Positions 17,537 through 26,040 are shown, counted from the stretch's first letter. The stretch: 64,000 nt of DNA from Oceanimonas marisflavi (GCF_003049725.1 NZ_QAGM01000006.1:1-64000); one strand, 5' to 3'. A program made the numbers and translations. Notes: generated from the sequence alone by a model not told the origin.

Positions 17537-18682
17537 TCAGGCCTCCGTTGGTGAGCTGGGCAGATTCACCAAGTGAGCCTCGGCCCATTCGGAGTGAGTC
17601 AAGTCTCCACGCAGTGCCTCGGCAAACATCGGCAACCGGTGCATCAGCTGCCATACCGGACGGGTCATCACCCCTTGCGCATTGGTGGTTTCCAGCAAGG
17701 TGTTGCGGCTCGCCACATCCGGACACAGCACAGCATTCAGCCAATAGTTGGAGCGGGCGTAGGCCGGCTCTTCAACAAAGCGGTAATCCGTGCCCTGAAA
17801 AAAGTCGGCATAGCGCGCAGCCAGCTCTCGCTTGCTCGCCAGAATGTGTTCAAGCCGCTCCATCTGGGCACAGCCCAGCGCCGCATTCAGGTTGGGCATG
17901 CGATAGTTGAAGCCAGGCTCGTCGTGATAGAACTCATAGGGATGCGGAACCTTGGCGGTGGTAGTCACATGTTTGGCCCTGGCACCGTCTTCCGTATCCT
18001 GGCACAGCAGCATGCCACCACCGCCCGTGGTGATCACCTTGTTGCCATTAAAACTGAGCGCAGCAAACCGCCCCAGCGTGCCGGTATGTTGCCCCTTGTA
18101 GAAAGAACCCAGACTCTCGGCGGCATCCTCTATCAGACACAGGTTCCACTGCCGACATACAGCCAACAATTCATCCAGCTTTGCCGGATGACCAAAGGTA
18201 TGCATGGGCATAACAGCCTTGATGGCGGCGCCACTATTTATATGACGACAGACACCGGCATTATCCAGCTCGGCATGTTCCGCTAGCCAAGTTGCCGTGG
18301 CCATCGGGCAGAGTCCAAAGGCATCGGGCTCAATATCAACAAACACTGGCCTGGCGCCCATATGATGCAGGGCATTGCAGGTAGCGACAAAGGTCAGCGC
18401 CTGGGTGATCACCAGATCCCCCGCTCGTACCCCGGCCAGGTGCAGGGCTGCATGCAGCGCGGCGGTGCCATTAACGGTGGCCACCGCCCGGCCCGAATGT
18501 GTAAACTCACGTATTTTCGTTTCAAACTCATCAACGAATTTGCCAACGCTGGAAACGAAAGTGCTGTCGATGGTATCGACCAGATAGGCCTTTTCATTAC
18601 CGGCAAAGGTCGGAGCATGAAGCGGGATAAAGTCGCTGGTGGCGTAGGTTTCCCGAATAAAGTCGATTAGTTGCTGGTTCAC
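17537..18682 (-). CDS. legC: LegC-family PLP-dependent aminotransferase
   Basis: DegT/DnrJ/EryC1-type aminotransferase that adds an amino group at C4 of the 4-keto sugar made by LegB. Visible features: NGTAALHAALHLAGV (PLP phosphate region), EDAAESLGSFYKG, and LSFNGNKVITTGGGG with the PLP-binding lysine. The 381-residue length and the N-terminal part HAPTFAGNEKAYL fit the LegC subgroup. The start is a GTG at 18682 preceded by GAGG; the longer open frame overlaps legB and is unlikely. It lies 7 bases after the legB stop. Confidence 0.9.
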   Translation of the reverse strand: MNQQLIDFIRETYATSDFIPLHAPTFAGNEKAYLVDTIDSTFVSSVGKFVDEFETKIREFTHSGRAVATVNGTAALHAALHLAGVRAGDLVITQALTFVATCNALHHMGARPVFVDIEPDAFGLCPMATATWLAEHAELDNAGVCRHINSGAAIKAVMPMHTFGHPAKLDELLAVCRQWNLCLIEDAAESLGSFYKGQHTGTLGRFAALSFNGNKVITTGGGGMLLCQDTEDGARAKHVTTTAKVPHPYEFYHDEPGFNYRMPNLNAALGCAQMERLEHILASKRELAARYADFFQGTDYRFVEEPAYARSNYWLNAVLCPDVASRNTLLETTNAQGVMTRPVWQLMHRLPMFAEALRGDLTHSEWAEAHLVNLPSSPTEA

Positions 18683-18689
18683 TCTGGCC

Positions 18690-19880
18690 TCACATTTTGC
18701 CGTCGAGATATTTGCCGGTTTCCTTGTGGCCAAAATCGGGAATCATCTCAAAGAACAGTTCCACCAGCTCTTTCTTATTCCAAGCCAGATTTTTTTTCAT
18801 CTCTGTGATGCGGCGCTCAAACACCTGTAATCTATCAGCATCAAACACAGGTTCGTTCTTGATGATCCCCAGGTTAACGAAGCGCTCCATGTCCAGAGTT
18901 TCCTGATCGGTGAAGAACTCCTCAAAGTCCTTCTCGCCAGTGGTATCACTGCCGGTAAACAGACAGGGCCATTTGCCCTGCTCCGGCAGGGTTCTGGCCA
19001 GCTCGCGGGCCTCTTCCTCACTACTGCAGAGCACCGGTTCCAGCCCTTTCTGCTCCAGATATTTGGTGGCAATATCGGCGAAGGTGATCAAATGCAATTC
19101 TTCACTGAGCTTGGGAAAGAAAATATCGCGGTTTTCACCAAAAATGCATGACATCAGGCACAGCTCCCCCGACTCCTGCGGAGTGACAAAATAACGACGG
19201 ACGTCGTTCGGCGCCACGATAGGCTGACGTTTTTCCAGTCGCTGGTTGAAGCTGTGCAGTAGAGAGCCGTCGGAAAATGCAACATTGGCAAAACGGGCGG
19301 TGGAAATATCAATTTCCAGACTGCGACGCATCAGGAACATTTCCATAATACGCTTGGAAGCCCCCATCATGTTGACCGGGTTAGCTGCTTTATCAGTGGA
19401 TACACAAAAATACTTTTTCACCCCGGCATCAATAGCCTGCTGCAGTGTTTTATCGGTATTGAACACGTTGACATCGATCATGCGCATCAGGGTGTAGGGA
19501 TCTTTTTCACTACGTACATGCTTGAGCGCGGACAGATTCAGAATATAGTCATATTCGCCGTCTGCCTTGAAGAAGGCATCGTACTCGACCGAGCCAATAT
19601 CCAGTGCAAAGGTGCTAAAGTCACCATTGATATATCCAAAGCTACTGCGAATGTCACGTACCAGCTCGGCCAGGTTATTTTCGCTAATGTCTACTACATG
19701 CAGCTTGGTGGGATTGCGCTTAAAAATTTCTTTAACGACGGCTTGACCGATGGAGCCAGCGCCACCGAGGACGAGGAAGCGTGACGAGTTAATAACCTGA
19801 CACAACACTTCATCATTAGTCATAACATCTGAGGTGAACAACTTTTTACTTCGACCGATCAGGTAAAGAATTGACTCCAT
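18690..19880 (-). CDS. legB: NDP-N-acetylglucosamine 4,6-dehydratase
   Basis: SDR-type 4,6-dehydratase beginning the legionaminic acid pathway from UDP- or GDP-GlcNAc. About 35 residues precede the Rossmann motif LGGAGSIGQAV; the active-site region reads STDKAANPVNMMGASKRIME with MxxxK in place of YxxxK, typical of the polysaccharide biosynthesis (CapD/FlaA1-related) family. At 396 residues it fits LegB-type proteins, with the long C-terminal tail. With ptmE present a GDP-linked substrate is plausible, as in Campylobacter. It is the first enzyme gene after wzx. Confidence 0.88.
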   Translation of the reverse strand: MESILYLIGRSKKLFTSDVMTNDEVLCQVINSSRFLVLGGAGSIGQAVVKEIFKRNPTKLHVVDISENNLAELVRDIRSSFGYINGDFSTFALDIGSVEYDAFFKADGEYDYILNLSALKHVRSEKDPYTLMRMIDVNVFNTDKTLQQAIDAGVKKYFCVSTDKAANPVNMMGASKRIMEMFLMRRSLEIDISTARFANVAFSDGSLLHSFNQRLEKRQPIVAPNDVRRYFVTPQESGELCLMSCIFGENRDIFFPKLSEELHLITFADIATKYLEQKGLEPVLCSSEEEARELARTLPEQGKWPCLFTGSDTTGEKDFEEFFTDQETLDMERFVNLGIIKNEPVFDADRLQVFERRITEMKKNLAWNKKELVELFFEMIPDFGHKETGKYLDGKM

Positions 19881-19898
19881 AAAACCAACCTATATAAA

Positions 19899-21164
19899 TT
19901 ATACTTTTAGAATGTAAAACTTCGGAACCTGATAGTAACACGCCAAAAACTTGAAAATAGCCAGTAAAAACTGAGAAACCAACAGAGCAATTGGAACTGC
20001 GTAATATACTGAGGAAGAAGAAATCGCATAAACTAAAAAAACGAAAACAAAAACGCTAAAAATATTACTTAAAACTATAGACTTATCTTTACCCTGCGAA
20101 TAAAGAGCATATTGTGGAACAGTTCCAATACCTTGAAAAAACATCACTAGGAAGAGAACAGGATATAAGGATATATGTTCAAGATAAAAATCCTTACCAA
20201 TAAAAACCAACAACGGATATAAGGTTATCGCTGTGACGACTGCATACAAAAGAGAGATAAAGCAAACCTGCTTGATCATTTCAAAAAGTGTAGACCTAAA
20301 GCAATCAACATCACTATTATTGTATGCCTTTATCATTTTTGGATATAAGAATGAAAATACGCCAGCATCCAAAAAAGAAATCAATGCTGCCGACACCCCA
20401 AAAAAGAGTACATATGCACCTAATGCATCAAGACCATTGTAAAGCTCGAAAAAATACTTATCAAAGGTGAACATGCCACTCAAAGACAATGTCGATACAA
20501 GTAGCGGCACAGCGACCTTTACACCACGAAAAATCCATTTAAAGTTAATTTTTGAAGTCCACCCAGTTACATCAAGAGACTTGAATCTCACTAAAAATAA
20601 AGACAATGACAACAAGTCACCAAATAACCAAGCATACAAAACAGTTTCTAAGTTTCTTGATTTAACATCAAAAAACATCCACACAATCACAAAAACAACC
20701 CATAGCCCCTGCCGAAAAAACAAAGCTACTGTTGCAGTCAATTGCCGAGATGTGGCAATGAACAGTCTCATCAGCTCTTGATTTATATGCTCCAACACCA
20801 GAACCACATAAAACCAAACAGCTATACCTAACGGTAAAAAATCAAAATAGAAAATAAAAAATAAAAGTGGCAACACCAAAAAGTAAAGAAAAAGAATCAA
20901 TGCACCTTGATTTTTAAGGATCCCCCCCCACTCACAATTCTTGACTCTCAATATTTCACGCGTGGTATAAGTGTAGAAATCCAGCCCAAGGGGATACATT
21001 GAATATGCTATCGTAGCGACCAAAAGACCATACAAACCAACTTCAGCAGGCTCAAGATATAACGCCAATGAAAACACTAACAGGAACTTGCATAATAAAG
21101 TTATTCCGCGAATGCTTACATTTACTAAACGTAAAATACTATTATCCATAAGATTAAAGGTCAT
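19899..21164 (-). CDS. wzx: Polysaccharide repeat-unit flippase, Wzx-like
   Basis: Inner-membrane protein of 421 residues with about twelve hydrophobic segments and few charged residues, the pattern of MOP-superfamily polysaccharide flippases. It would move lipid-linked repeat units to the periplasmic face for Wzy. N-terminal LVNVSIRGITLLCKFLLV resembles the first amphipathic helix of these transporters. It is the only flippase candidate in the operon. Strongly AT-rich while its neighbours wzz and legB are not, suggesting independent exchange. The ATG at 21164 has no clear Shine-Dalgarno; an ATG five codons in is possible. Confidence 0.82.
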   Translation of the reverse strand: MTFNLMDNSILRLVNVSIRGITLLCKFLLVFSLALYLEPAEVGLYGLLVATIAYSMYPLGLDFYTYTTREILRVKNCEWGGILKNQGALILFLYFLVLPLLFFIFYFDFLPLGIAVWFYVVLVLEHINQELMRLFIATSRQLTATVALFFRQGLWVVFVIVWMFFDVKSRNLETVLYAWLFGDLLSLSLFLVRFKSLDVTGWTSKINFKWIFRGVKVAVPLLVSTLSLSGMFTFDKYFFELYNGLDALGAYVLFFGVSAALISFLDAGVFSFLYPKMIKAYNNSDVDCFRSTLFEMIKQVCFISLLYAVVTAITLYPLLVFIGKDFYLEHISLYPVLFLVMFFQGIGTVPQYALYSQGKDKSIVLSNIFSVFVFVFLVYAISSSSVYYAVPIALLVSQFLLAIFKFLACYYQVPKFYILKV

Positions 21165-21182
21165 ATTTATAAATGTTGTGCA

Positions 21183-21974
21183 TTAGTCTTCTTTTAAGCT
21201 TGCACACAGCTGGCCAATAAACTCTCGCACAAACACGGCCATTACTGCCAGCATGGCGCCCAGCACCAGGCCCAGAGCCAGCACCAGTTTTTTGCTGGTG
21301 CCTTTGGGTTGCAGGCTCTGGTTGGCAATGGCAGAGATGCTGCCTGTTTGAAAGCTGTTGGCCTGGGCCTGCAGGTTGTTAATGGTGGCGGTGTAGCTGG
21401 CAATCAGCTCGCCGGCTTTGGCCAGTTCTGCGTTTTTCACCAGATCAATCTGCGCCCTGGCTGCATCAATCTGTTGCTGCAGCAACTCTGTGCGGTGGTG
21501 AATGTTGGCGTCTTGCTCTGCCTTCAGCCGTTCGGCTATGGCGCCGTGCAGTTCCCGTACCAAAGGCTCTGCATCTTCTGTTGTCTGGCTGGTGATGGTA
21601 ATCAGACCGGAATCCCGTGGGTTTCTGACGTTGAGCACAAAAGGTACGGCTTCAAGCTGGTGGCGCGGTAAAAACTCACGCACCACGGCAGGGATGTAAA
21701 GGCTGTTTACCTTGGTTTGCAGGCCGGCGACGCTTTCCAGCGGTTTTTCGGCATCGGCCTGGGCAATGGTGTAAATGGTGGTGTATTCGTATTTTTGAGG
21801 CAATGTGAAGGCAAAGGTTGCAGCGGCAGCAACGGTGAGCACAAACACCAGTGCCATCAGCCGGCGGCGTTTGATCAGGATTTTGGCAATGTCGACAAGG
21901 GAAATTTCATTATCCCGGTAGGGATAAGGTGGCAGGTTGGTGTGAGGTGCGGTGGTTTGTGGTAACTGGCTCAT
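21183..21974 (-). CDS. wzz: Wzz-type chain-length determinant
   Basis: Controls how many repeat units Wzy adds. Two membrane segments (residues about 38-57 and 228-248) flank a periplasmic domain rich in helical, coiled-coil-like sequence (about 140-195). The second segment is preceded by the proline/glycine-containing region LQPKGTSKKLVLALG, characteristic of Wzz. At 263 residues it is on the short side for the family. First gene of the operon, about 36 bases downstream of the ops element. No wza, wzb or wzc is present, favouring O antigen over group 1 capsule. Confidence 0.87.
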   Translation of the reverse strand: MSQLPQTTAPHTNLPPYPYRDNEISLVDIAKILIKRRRLMALVFVLTVAAAATFAFTLPQKYEYTTIYTIAQADAEKPLESVAGLQTKVNSLYIPAVVREFLPRHQLEAVPFVLNVRNPRDSGLITITSQTTEDAEPLVRELHGAIAERLKAEQDANIHHRTELLQQQIDAARAQIDLVKNAELAKAGELIASYTATINNLQAQANSFQTGSISAIANQSLQPKGTSKKLVLALGLVLGAMLAVMAVFVREFIGQLCASLKED

Positions 21975-22009
21975 TCTGCTTCTTCTGATTTGCTTGAATT
22001 TGTTAAAGG

Positions 22010-22021
22010 CACGCTACCGCC
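22010..22021 (-). promoter_or_regulatory. ops element (RfaH recruitment site)
   Basis: Read on the minus strand these 12 bases are GGCGGTAGCGTG, identical to the operon polarity suppressor core of JUMPStart sequences. In enterobacteria, RNA polymerase pauses here, exposing the element to RfaH, which then suppresses Rho-dependent termination through long surface-polysaccharide operons. It lies 36 bases before the wzz start, inside the predicted leader, the correct place for control of the whole 21-kb operon. Confidence 0.9.
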
Positions 22022-22077
22022 CAAAGGGTTGTGTTGGCCTTTCCCCCACGGCCGGATGATGCGTAATTTTGCATTTT

Positions 22078-22106
22078 GCAATACCCAGTGGTTTGCAAAA
22101 TCGCAA
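22078..22106 (-). promoter_or_regulatory. Candidate promoter of the polysaccharide operon
   Basis: On the minus strand, TTGCGA (22101-22106) and TATTGC (22078-22083) are separated by 17 bases, a sigma70-like arrangement. The predicted start would be near 22070, giving a leader that contains the ops element. The hexamers are only moderate matches, so this is a candidate. Confidence 0.35.
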
Positions 22107-22232
22107 CATTCTAAGGGATTTGGGGCTGTGGTGGAACCTGCAGGGGGCAAGAGGTCTTGCGCTTCTGTTGAACACAAGGGATGGTGCGTCATTTTTGAGC
22201 AAGTAGGCAAGCGGCTCACAACCTGATACCAA

Positions 22233-22293
22233 GAAGCGCCAACCTTATTGAGCGCCCTGCGGGCGCTAATGCAGGCTGGCAGCCTGCGCTCCA
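22233..22293. repeat. RAYT-associated repeat (family 1), partial copy
   Basis: Right-hand part of the family-1 unit, from gaagcgccaacc to the terminal cctgcgctcca, lying between the operon leader and rcsF. The 402-base gap 21,975-22,376 otherwise holds the ops element and promoter candidate on the minus strand and the rcsF 5' region on the plus strand. Confidence 0.85.
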
Positions 22294-22376
22294 CTTCGCA
22301 CTCCACAATTTCATTCGACGTTCCGCCCGGCCCGGTGCAGAATAATGGTAACTCACTCTGATACTAAGGATTTGTC

Positions 22377-22745
22377 ATGCGTGTTCTCGGTATGGCCCTG
22401 GTGGCCCTCACCCTCTCCGGCTGCGCCAATATGGGGTTCGACAGCAATGTGTCTCCTGCCGGCATCAAGGATTATTACAAGGGCAGCAACGTTAAGCTCT
22501 ATGGCCGTGATGAGCTCAAGGGCGTGAACTACGTTACCCTGGGCACGGTGGAAGGCGAAGCCTGCCAGATTGAGGCTCAGGATGCGCCGCCCAAGGATGC
22601 CGATGCCCGCGCCGACCTTCGCCGCCGCGCCGCCGATATGGGCGCCAACGGCATTTTGCTGGACCGCTGCATTCGCTTTGACGACATGCCCGGCTGCATT
22701 GAGCAGGTGCTGTGCAGCGGCCAGGCGCTGGTGGTGAACGAGTGA
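22377..22745 (+). CDS. rcsF: Rcs stress-sensor outer-membrane lipoprotein RcsF
   Basis: Outer-membrane lipoprotein that senses envelope damage and passes the signal to the Rcs phosphorelay. A short signal peptide ends in the lipobox LSGC with Cys16 as the lipidated residue. Four further cysteines (63, 98, 107, 113) have the same spacing (35, 9, 6) as the disulfide-forming cysteines of E. coli RcsF. Length is 122 residues against 134 in E. coli, mostly from a shorter linker. As in E. coli it lies beside trmO and proS. Its stop codon is inside a GTGAGGT heptamer array. Confidence 0.92.
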   Translation: MRVLGMALVALTLSGCANMGFDSNVSPAGIKDYYKGSNVKLYGRDELKGVNYVTLGTVEGEACQIEAQDAPPKDADARADLRRRAADMGANGILLDRCIRFDDMPGCIEQVLCSGQALVVNE

Positions 22746-22762
22746 GGTGTGAGGTGTGAGGG
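22742..22762 (+). repeat. GTGAGGK heptamer array, 3 units
   Basis: Three tandem heptamers (gtgaggt, gtgaggt, gtgaggg) begin within the last codons of rcsF and contain its TGA stop. Similar arrays follow trmO and the S1-domain gene at 57205-58038. Confidence 0.7.
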
Positions 22763-22766
22763 GAAT

Positions 22767-22861
22767 TGGAGCGCGGGCAGCCTGCCCGCAATTTGGTGCG
22801 AAGCGCCAACCCTTTTGAGCGGCCCTGCGGCCGCTAATGCAGGCTGGCAGCCTGCGCTCCA
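22767..22861. repeat. RAYT-associated repeat (family 1), full copy
   Basis: Full 95-base unit from tggagcgcgggcagcc to cctgcgctcca. The two ends form an imperfect inverted repeat, and the internal parts (gggcagcctgccc; cggccctgcggccg) are smaller palindromes. Located between rcsF and trmO. Confidence 0.88.
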
Positions 22862-22895
22862 CAGTTACCGGCGCTGCCGGTATGCGCCAACTAAA

Positions 22896-22971
22896 GTGGC
22901 GCCTACAATCTCTACCACTTACAGCTGATAGCTGTGGCGCCTACAATCTCTACCACTTACAGCTGATAGCT
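22896..22971. repeat. Perfect 38-bp tandem duplication
   Basis: Two identical, directly adjacent 38-base units (22896-22933, 22934-22971) starting gtggcgcctacaatc and ending cagctgatagct. The first unit is preceded by gccaactaaa, linking it to the family-2 repeats. It fills the trmO 5' region up to 30 bases before the start codon, so copy number could affect trmO expression. Confidence 0.9.
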
Positions 22972-23000
22972 AAAGCTTACAGCTGTCTTTGTGAGGATTT

Positions 23001-23705
23001 ATGACCACCATTAACCTCGACCCCATCGGCATTATTCGCTCGCCCTATAAAGAGAAGTTCGCGGTGCCGCGCCAGCCGGGGCTGGTGAGCCGGGCCCGGG
23101 CGCAGCTGGAAATGCTGCCGCCCTATAACGATCCCAGCGCCTTTCGCGGCCTGGGCGAGTTCAGCCATTTGTGGCTGGTGTTTGTGTTCCATCAGACCAT
23201 GGAGCAGGGCTGGAAGCCCACGGTGCGGCCTCCCCGTCTGGGCGGCAACGAGCGGGTAGGCGTGTTTTCCACCCGCTCTACCTTTCGGCCCAATCCCCTT
23301 GGGCTGTCGGTGGTGGAGCTGCGCGATATGTGCAAAAGCGGCAGCAGAGTGTGGCTGGAGCTGGGCGGCGTGGATCTGGTGGACGGCACCCCCATTGTGG
23401 ATATCAAGCCCTACTTGCCCTGGGCCGACGCCGTGCCCCACGCCCACGGCGGCTTTGCCCCCGAGCCCCCCGATCTGGGCATGGAGGTGATATTCTCCCC
23501 CGAAGCCGAACAGGCCTGCACCCGCTCGGAGATTCCCGAGCTGAAGGAGTTCATTACCGAAGTACTGGTGCAGGACCCCCGCCCGGCCTACAAGAAAACC
23601 GAGCAACAGTGGCGGCAATACGGGGTAAAGCTGTATGACTATAACGTGCGCTATGAAGTATTCGGGCAATTGACGCGGGTGCTTGGGCTGGAGCGTGAGG
23701 AGTGA
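23001..23705 (+). CDS. trmO: tRNA (N6-threonylcarbamoyladenosine37-N6)-methyltransferase
   Basis: SAM-dependent TrmO/TsaA-family enzyme that N6-methylates t6A37 in some threonine tRNAs. At 234 residues it matches E. coli TrmO (235). Family features include IGIIRSPYKEKFAVPRQPGL near the N-terminus (given in full as 20 residues), VFHQTMEQGW, RPPRLGGNERVGVFSTRS, and RPNPLGLSVV; the small C-terminal domain ends QDPRPAYKK...YDYNVRYEV. The ATG at 23001 has gtgaggat as ribosome site. Next to rcsF and near proS as in E. coli. The stop lies in a GTGAGGA heptamer array. Confidence 0.93.
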   Translation: MTTINLDPIGIIRSPYKEKFAVPRQPGLVSRARAQLEMLPPYNDPSAFRGLGEFSHLWLVFVFHQTMEQGWKPTVRPPRLGGNERVGVFSTRSTFRPNPLGLSVVELRDMCKSGSRVWLELGGVDLVDGTPIVDIKPYLPWADAVPHAHGGFAPEPPDLGMEVIFSPEAEQACTRSEIPELKEFITEVLVQDPRPAYKKTEQQWRQYGVKLYDYNVRYEVFGQLTRVLGLEREE

Positions 23706-23722
23706 GGAGTGAGGAGTGAGGA
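23695..23722 (+). repeat. GTGAGGA heptamer array, 4 perfect units
   Basis: Four exact tandem copies of gtgagga begin in the last codons of trmO; the TGA stop at 23703-23705 belongs to unit 2. Because 7 is not a multiple of 3, successive units place TGA in every frame. Confidence 0.9.
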
Positions 23723-23798
23723 GAACGTCGCTGCTAAGCGAGTGCTTCGGCAACTGGCTATACTGTTGCTTTAAACGGCTGCTCACTCAGGGTTTGCT

Positions 23799-24158
23799 AT
23801 GCGCAAACATCATAATCTGGATGTCTGGAAAGGTGCCATGCGGTTGGTTACCGATGTGTATCAGCTGACTTCTCATTTTCCTGAATCAGAGCGTTTTGGG
23901 CTTATCAGCCAGATGCGGCGATGTGCCGTGTCTGTTCCCAGCAACATCGCCGAAGGCGCAGCACGAGGCAGCAATGCTGACTTTCTGCGCTTTCTTTACA
24001 TTGCCCGTGGTTCCTTGAGTGAACTGGAAACCCAGCTTTTAATCTCGGCCCAGCTGAACTTTACCGACGATATTTACCCTTTGTGTGAAGACATAAGCCA
24101 GTTGTTCGCTCGCCTGGGTGGTCTGATTAACTACCTGAAGTCACAAACTGCTTCCTGA
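23799..24158 (+). CDS. Four-helix-bundle protein (23S rRNA intervening-sequence family)
   Basis: 119-residue protein of the IVP/S23 family, recognised by HHNLDVWKGAMRLVTDVY, MRRCAVSVPSNIAEGAARGS and FLYIARGSLSELETQLLIS. These proteins fold as four-helix bundles; some are encoded inside 23S rRNA intervening sequences, but many, as here, are free-standing. Function is unknown. It is inserted between trmO and proS, which are neighbours in E. coli, and has a terminator hairpin downstream. ATG at 23799. Confidence 0.88.
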   Translation: MRKHHNLDVWKGAMRLVTDVYQLTSHFPESERFGLISQMRRCAVSVPSNIAEGAARGSNADFLRFLYIARGSLSELETQLLISAQLNFTDDIYPLCEDISQLFARLGGLINYLKSQTAS

Positions 24159-24211
24159 AGCCCCTCACACCTGTCTCCTCACCGCAGGCGGCCCACCTGC
24201 GCTCCAAAGCA

Positions 24212-24233
24212 AAAGCGCCCTTGCGGGCGCTTT
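24212..24233. terminator. Bidirectional rho-independent terminator
   Basis: Hairpin aaagcgccc-ttgc-gggcgcttt (9-base-pair stem, 4-base loop) between two convergent genes, with A-rich sequence on the left and T-rich sequence on the right. It can end transcription of both the IVP-family gene and proS. Confidence 0.85.
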
Positions 24234-24238
24234 AATCT

Positions 24239-25951
24239 TTACAGCAGGCCTTGCACCTTGCTGACGATATCGGTGATGGCCACTTCCTGCTTGTCGCCGC
24301 CGCGGCGGTGCTTGTATTCCACCACCTCGTTGTCCAGGCCGCGCTCGCCAATCACGATGCTGTGGGGCACGCCCAGCAGCTCCATGTCGGCAAACATTAC
24401 GCCCGGGCGCTCCTTGCGGTCATCAAACAGCACTTCAATGCCGGCGGCGGTGAGCTCGGCGTAGAGCTTTTCGGCCACTTCCTGCACACGGTGGGACTTG
24501 TGCATGTTCATGGGAATAATGGCGACCTGGAACGGGGCCAGGGCCTCGGGCCAGATAATGCCGCGATCGTCGTGGTTCTGCTCAATGGCAGCGGCCACAA
24601 TGCGGGATACGCCAATGCCGTAGCAGCCCATTTCCAGCACGGTGGCCTTGCCGCCTTCGTTGAGCACGGTGGCGTTCATCTTCTCGGAGTAGTTGTTGCC
24701 CAGCTGGAAGATATGGCCCACTTCAATGCCGCGCTTGATCTGCAGCACGCCCTGGCCACAGGGGCTGGGATCGCCTTCGCGCACGTTGCGCAGATCCGCC
24801 ACTTCCGGCAGCGGCAGGTCCCGGCCCCAGTTAATGCCGAAGTAATGCTTGTCGTCGATGTTGGCGCCGGCGCCAAAGTCGCTCATTACCGCCACTGCGC
24901 GATCCACAATCACCGGCACCGGCATGTTCAGCGGGCCCAGAGAGCCCGGGCCGGCACCCACGGCGGCGCGCACTTCTTCTTCGGTGGCAAAGGTCAGCGG
25001 GCTGGCCACCTGAGGCAGCTTCTCCGCCTTCACTTCGTTGAGCTCGTGATCGCCGCGCACCAGCAGGGCTACCAGGGGCGCGTCCACGTCGTCGGCGGCC
25101 TTCACCAGCAGGGTTTTTACGGTCTGCTCAATATTGAGGCCGTATTTTTCCACCAGATCGGCAATGGTTTTGGTGTTCGGGGTGTCGACCAGAGTCATTT
25201 CCTGAGTCGGCGCATCGGGGGCGGCCTTGGGCGCCAGCGCTTCGGCCATCTCAATATTGGCGGCGTAATCGGACTCAGTGGAGAAGGCGATGTCGTCTTC
25301 ACCGCTCTGGGCCAGCACGTGGAACTCGTGAGAGGCACTGCCGCCAATGGCGCCGGTGTCGGCCAGCACGGCGCGGAAGTCCAGACCCATGCGCTCAAAG
25401 ATGCGGCTGTAGGCTTCATACATGGCGTCGTAGGTCTGCTGCAGGCTTTCCTGAGTGGTGTGGAAGGAGTAGGCGTCCTTCATCACAAACTCGCGGGAGC
25501 GCATCACGCCAAAGCGCGGACGCACTTCGTCGCGGAATTTGGTCTGGATCTGGTACAGGTTCAGGGGCAGCTGCTTGTAGGACGCCACCTCGTTGCGCAC
25601 CAGGTTGGTGATCACTTCCTCGTGGGTCGGGCCCAGTACAAAGGGGCGATCGTGGCGGTCCTTGATGCGCAGCAGCTCGGGGCCGAACTTGTCCCAGCGA
25701 CCGGTTTCCTGCCACAGATCGGCGGGCTGCACCACCGGCATCAGCATTTCAATGGCGCCGGCGCGGTTCATTTCTTCCCGCACAATGGCGGCGACCTTGT
25801 TCAATACCCGCAGGCCGCTAGGCAGCCAGGTGTAGAGGCCCGAGGCCAGCTTGCGGATCATGCCCGCGCGCAGCATCAGCTGGTGGCTGATGACTTCGGC
25901 GTCGCTCGGGGTTTCTTTGAGGGTGGAAAGCAGGTATTGGCTGGTACGCAT
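24239..25951 (-). CDS. proS: Prolyl-tRNA synthetase (bacterial type with editing domain)
   Basis: Class II synthetase charging tRNA-Pro. The N-terminus [20 protein letters not shown] and following [21 protein letters not shown] are near identical to E. coli ProS. Motif 2 region [25 protein letters not shown] (in part) lies at about 140-165; an INS editing domain spans about 225-400; the C-terminal anticodon domain ends the protein. 570 residues, usual length 572. The ATG at 25951 is chosen by homology: the longer open frame up to 26083 reads into repeat DNA. Convergent with the IVP-family gene. Confidence 0.96.
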   Translation of the reverse strand: MRTSQYLLSTLKETPSDAEVISHQLMLRAGMIRKLASGLYTWLPSGLRVLNKVAAIVREEMNRAGAIEMLMPVVQPADLWQETGRWDKFGPELLRIKDRHDRPFVLGPTHEEVITNLVRNEVASYKQLPLNLYQIQTKFRDEVRPRFGVMRSREFVMKDAYSFHTTQESLQQTYDAMYEAYSRIFERMGLDFRAVLADTGAIGGSASHEFHVLAQSGEDDIAFSTESDYAANIEMAEALAPKAAPDAPTQEMTLVDTPNTKTIADLVEKYGLNIEQTVKTLLVKAADDVDAPLVALLVRGDHELNEVKAEKLPQVASPLTFATEEEVRAAVGAGPGSLGPLNMPVPVIVDRAVAVMSDFGAGANIDDKHYFGINWGRDLPLPEVADLRNVREGDPSPCGQGVLQIKRGIEVGHIFQLGNNYSEKMNATVLNEGGKATVLEMGCYGIGVSRIVAAAIEQNHDDRGIIWPEALAPFQVAIIPMNMHKSHRVQEVAEKLYAELTAAGIEVLFDDRKERPGVMFADMELLGVPHSIVIGERGLDNEVVEYKHRRGGDKQEVAITDIVSKVQGLL

Positions 25952-26040
25952 GAACAGAACCTTGTAGCTTGAAATCCGTGAAAGCCCGAATTGTAGCAGG
26001 GGGGCGAAGCCGGCAGAAGTGTCTTGTTGCCCGAGCACCC

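Noticed and set aside
21971-22306. Reading frames on both strands between wzz and rcsF
   Set aside because: They run through the ops element, promoter candidate and a repeat copy; the encoded sequences are repeat translations.
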